From: Toxoplasma gondii ME49 | Taxonomy: Eukaryota; Apicomplexa; Conoidasida; Eucoccidiorida; Sarcocystidae | Assembly (NCBI RefSeq): GCF_000006565.2 | Contig: NC_031478.1 | Location: 3,615,127-3,679,126, forward strand | Length of the DNA stretch: 64,000 bases | Reading direction: 5' to 3' | Position numbers and translations under genes: made by a program | Notes under the pieces: model-generated | The model's database searches: none | The model's input: the letters and a program-made list of their open reading frames with translations, nothing else | Told to the model about the DNA's origin: nothing | In this document: one piece after another, positions 60,801 through 64,000 of the stretch | Position numbering within the stretch: position 1 is the first letter of the stretch | How the letters are laid out: each line of letters starts with the position of its first letter

Positions 60801-63561
60801 TACGTTCTATTCTGTCTCTGCTCGATTTGGGAAAAACCAATACAAACACACTCTGCCAACGCTCCGTAGCAAGTCAAAGGTTCGGCCGCGTCTCAGGGAC
60901 CTCAGGCCTGCTGTCTGGACAGCGGTGAGTCTGCTGCGTGTGTGAATCGGAGGCGTTTCGGAGACTGTGTCTTCTTCCGCTTCTCCAGGCACTGCTTCGC
61001 GAACGCATTCTCAAGTGGAAATGGTCGGATGAAACCAAGGGAGCGATCGTAAGTCTGGCACTGTGTTGGCGCCTTTGCTTTCGCTTCCAAAGTGTCTCTT
61101 TCGCCGTTTTGTGCTCGATCCCGTTTTGCGAACCCCGCGGGACTGCTGAAGACAGCGACAAGTCGCGGCCGCCACTATCCTGCAACATGGAGGTTATTCC
61201 AGATCGACAGGTTTTCCGGATTACGGATATCTCACTTCCTAACAGCGAGAGAAACCTGCTGCTCACGTGGTAGACCGATCAGGACCATCGTACTGGGAGG
61301 ATTACGGATTCCTCATGCGCTCCAGGCGCGCTGCAGCGTACCGATCTCTGTGTTGTCTTTGCGTTTTCCTGCAAGAGGTGGATGGAATGGTACATCGCGT
61401 GTCTTCGGTGAGGACAGACTTCGTTGATTTGTGACAGCTTCCACCATGCTTCTTGATGTGATTCGGGGTGAAGGCGGTGCTGTTTCAAATGGCTCAGGAG
61501 TGTCGTCAGAACGGATGCTGCTGTTAAAGCGCACTAGGCGGCCATCGACGTCGCGTTTTCATGTGAAGCCTTGAGTGAGGCAGACGTACACCTCCGGTTG
61601 CACCGCGAAACATGCGAGAGATCAGCAAATAGGTGATGGCTTGACTGTGTTTCGGCGTTCGGCGGCCTCCGGAAGATGTCAACCGGCGGATGCTTCCTTT
61701 TAACCTGTCTGTTTTTTCACTCCGTTTGTTTTGCCGAACTCGCTCCTTCAGAAAGTCCCTCGCGTCGATCCTTTCAAGGGCTTTCGCCTGGCGCGTTTCT
61801 CGCTGCACGAGCCGACGATGCCATGGGAGAAATTCGAGGAAAACTACGTGGTAGGTTTTGGATGTCTTCATTGTGGAACCCAAGGTGAATTCAGCGTCTC
61901 ACAGCGTGTGAGTCTCCTGCCGCGAGTATGGAAATGGCAAACACGGATTCTGCAAGGGACATATGTCTGCATTCCGTTCGATTCCTGGAAGACGGAACGT
62001 CACGGCTTTTAAATCCTTCTTCTTATGAACGTGGCGGCTTCGCTGTAGCCTTCCAACGCTTACGCGAACGATAACGTTCACTGGAGTCTCGATGTATCGC
62101 CTTCGTCTGTCTTCTTTCTGCCGTCCGTGTAGCTCTCGTTATTTCCCTGTGCACACTCCGCAACGATTCTGGGTGCTTCTGAGAACGCCGAGGAATGGAC
62201 AGGTCAGTCTGGCGTCGGGACTCTCCTGGTGTCGCATGCGGAGTGCCTGTGTTGGTTGTTGTTAGTGTTGTTAACCGTCACCCTCTCTGTCGCTTTCTTT
62301 CTTTCATCTTGCCGCACCTACGTTTGTCCCGTTTTTCGGTTCTCCTCTTGGTGCTGGTTCTGAAATCTGTGGCGCCGGCGGCTGCTTTTCACAGGACACC
62401 GATCCGCTGGAGGATGAAGAGGATGGAGACATGTTTGACGAGGCGCAAGCGCTCGGAGAAGTAAGGCAGAAAGGGGACATAGACATGTTTCAGTTGCCGG
62501 GAGGAGAAGTGTAAAAAGCCAAGACGCATCCTTGACCCGGTATCTCAGCGGCACACGCTCTCCACAGCGAGAGCGTCGACGACTTCTGAGGGTACACAGC
62601 GTCCACTGGCAGGGGAGGAGAATGCTGGCGAACACGATGGAAACCGGACTGTAGGTGAAAACGACATGTAACAAGGAAAGGGCTGCAGTGACTCCTGCGT
62701 GACGAACACCTCTGAAATCCTGGCGCGGGAGGAAGTGCCGTGTAAAGGATAGGCAAAGGGAAAAGGTCAAGAGTCAAAAGCAATGACATGCGGGTATTTT
62801 CTCTTCTGTGGCTTTTCGTTTTAGGAGACACAACGCCTGGAACGCTTAGACCATGAAGAGCTGTCAGATGCGGCGGCATACGATGATATGAGCCTGACAG
62901 GTAGGCTCTGGACGAAATTCACCTCTGTTTCTCCAGCAAAGTGTCAGGGTACTTTCACGTTGAGGCAAGCGGTGCAGGTGTGTTCTTCTGTGTGTGCTGT
63001 AACCGAAAGAGGAAGGCAACTCAAAAGAGCAACTGAACAAGGCGGGAAATTTGCCTTTGTCCGTTGTCGACTTCCACGGGTTTGTGTGTCGATGTCGCTG
63101 CCCCGACGGTTCGAGGACCTGCGTAGGCACCTTCACTTTTGTGAAATGGAGTGCTTAGACGAACTCCCGCATACTATGGTAGAAATCACGAGTTGTGCTC
63201 GATGTAAACAGATAGCTGGAATGTTCAGGAGAATAGGAAATTCTCAACGCCTTAACTGGTATGCAGGTTCGGCAGCGCGACTGTTGCTGACCTCGACAGT
63301 GGTGCATGCGCTTGCGTGCGTGTCACTGTGTGCCGGCGGATTTCTGGTGCAGACATGCCACTGACAGAGCGGATGCACAGACCGAAGCGGCTAGAAAACT
63401 TCAAGATGGAACCGACGGTGGAGAAACGAGACGGTAAAGAAGCCATCGCAGATGACGTGACTGGCGACGAGGAACTTACCGAAGGCATCGAAGAAAACGA
63501 CCAAAGAAATGAAATTATGTTTCCGGTGGATAAATTCGTGCCGAGGAAGCCTCGAGAATAA
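54844..63561 (+). CDS. MRPL4: Mitochondrial ribosomal protein uL4 (MRPL4) with long extensions
   Basis: Twelve exons: 54844-56014, 57026-57078, 57600-57810, 58790-58918, 59763-59872, 60327-60551, 60796-60924, 60989-61048, 61752-61850, 62395-62460, 62825-62900, 63353-63561 (TAA); 846 codons, 845 residues, consistent phases. ATG 54844 has a strong context (accATGG) and opens an Arg/Ser-rich presequence suited to mitochondrial import. The uL4 core covers about residues 355-600: LEVPIYRFEV, LPNDIFGLPLRPDILYR, then the rRNA-binding loop RTQQRSGRARIGWRKAP and KAHPLRPHDQRIKINKR, and GLKIMLSAKFAQGQITVVDH and GINVYNLLKYRQLVIT. uL4 assembles early into the large subunit and lines the peptide exit tunnel. 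Bacterial uL4 has about 200 residues and human MRPL4 about 310; here some 350 residues precede the core and some 245 charged residues follow it. An extended mitoribosomal protein is typical of this group; the extensions' role is unknown. Confidence 0.9.
58169..58256. repeat. ATGC/ATGT/GT microsatellite in an MRPL4 intron
   Basis: Imperfect runs of GCAT, (ATGT)n, ATAT and GTGT lie in the intron between MRPL4 exons 3 and 4. This includes several overlapping GCATGC sites. The tract is probably length-variable. Confidence 0.85.
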
Positions 63562-64000
63562 CATAAGGGAAACATGAAGTATTTCGCAGTTCATTTTTCG
63601 AGAGCTCCCGTGGTCGGCTTCACTCTCCATTGTTGTCACTTACTGCCAGACAGTGGGTACGATTGGAACGTTCGACGTGACCATTGCAAGGATTTCTTTT
63701 TCCATGGAAGGAGCGCCGGGTCCTCTTTGTGGGCCTTCCATTCCGGCTTATTTGACGACAAGAAATGAACATTTTTCGTCTGTGATATAGAGAAGTGTGC
63801 AGCCTGGTGATGTGTGAACCGGCCGGAAGAAATGCTTCACAATGAGACCAAATTTTGAGCCGAAATGTACGGTTGGAAAGATGCTAAGCACCCTCGTAAC
63901 AGGGTGTTGTCCTCCATTTCTAGAGAAGCGAAAACTCTCGAAGTGTCGGCCCTTTTGGAGCTGCTCCTCACTACTGCCCAGCGAACACAGACAGTAGTAG
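63562..64000. other. Downstream region of MRPL4
   Basis: This contains the presumed 3' UTR of MRPL4 and sequence to the window end. I see no further exon or RNA gene. Confidence 0.5.

Overview
This window looks like nuclear DNA of a coccidian apicomplexan, most likely Toxoplasma gondii or a close relative. Genes are intron-rich with standard GT-AG junctions. Coding sequence is rich in Ser, Arg, Glu and Ala, and spacers carry TGCATGCA palindromes. One gene encodes a multi-lectin LCCL protein of the CCp type, a family known from Apicomplexa. No prokaryotic features, tRNA, rRNA, CRISPR array or transposon could be supported. The gene models below were built by hand from splice signals, reading phase and family alignment from memory; no search was run.

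Layout, left to right. (1) 170-4133, plus strand: C-terminal part of a long coiled-coil protein whose 5' end lies outside the window. (2) 6744-20554, minus strand: one very large gene for a Ser/Arg-rich, low-complexity protein of about 4,100-4,200 residues. (3) 23068-31519, minus: NAA15, the TPR scaffold subunit of the NatA N-terminal acetyltransferase, 14 exons. (4) 32290-38432, minus: a secreted CCp1/CCp2-like protein with two F5/8-C domains, a ricin-type lectin fold, a neurexin-collagen (NC) module, an LCCL domain, ConA-like lectin modules and two Cys-rich C-terminal modules, 25 exons. (5) 39479-40414, minus: an RNA polymerase III RPC31/RPC7-like subunit. (6) 40872-41740, plus: a small unrecognised two-exon gene. 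(7) 42605-46036, minus: DSK2/ubiquilin. (8) 47447-49272, plus: a CysQ-type 3'(2'),5'-bisphosphate nucleotidase. (9) 50923-52113, plus: a LYAR-type nucleolar zinc-finger protein. (10) 54844-63561, plus: mitochondrial ribosomal protein uL4 (MRPL4) with unusually long extensions.

The genes do not form one pathway. Most are housekeeping: protein N-acetylation, Pol III transcription, proteasome shuttling, sulfur-nucleotide salvage, ribosome biogenesis and mitochondrial translation. The exceptions are the CCp-like secreted adhesin, whose Plasmodium relatives act in sexual stages, and the giant Ser/Arg-rich protein. In all the gene models apart from the giant gene's 3' end, the chosen exon phases join into a single open frame, which is the main support for the structures.
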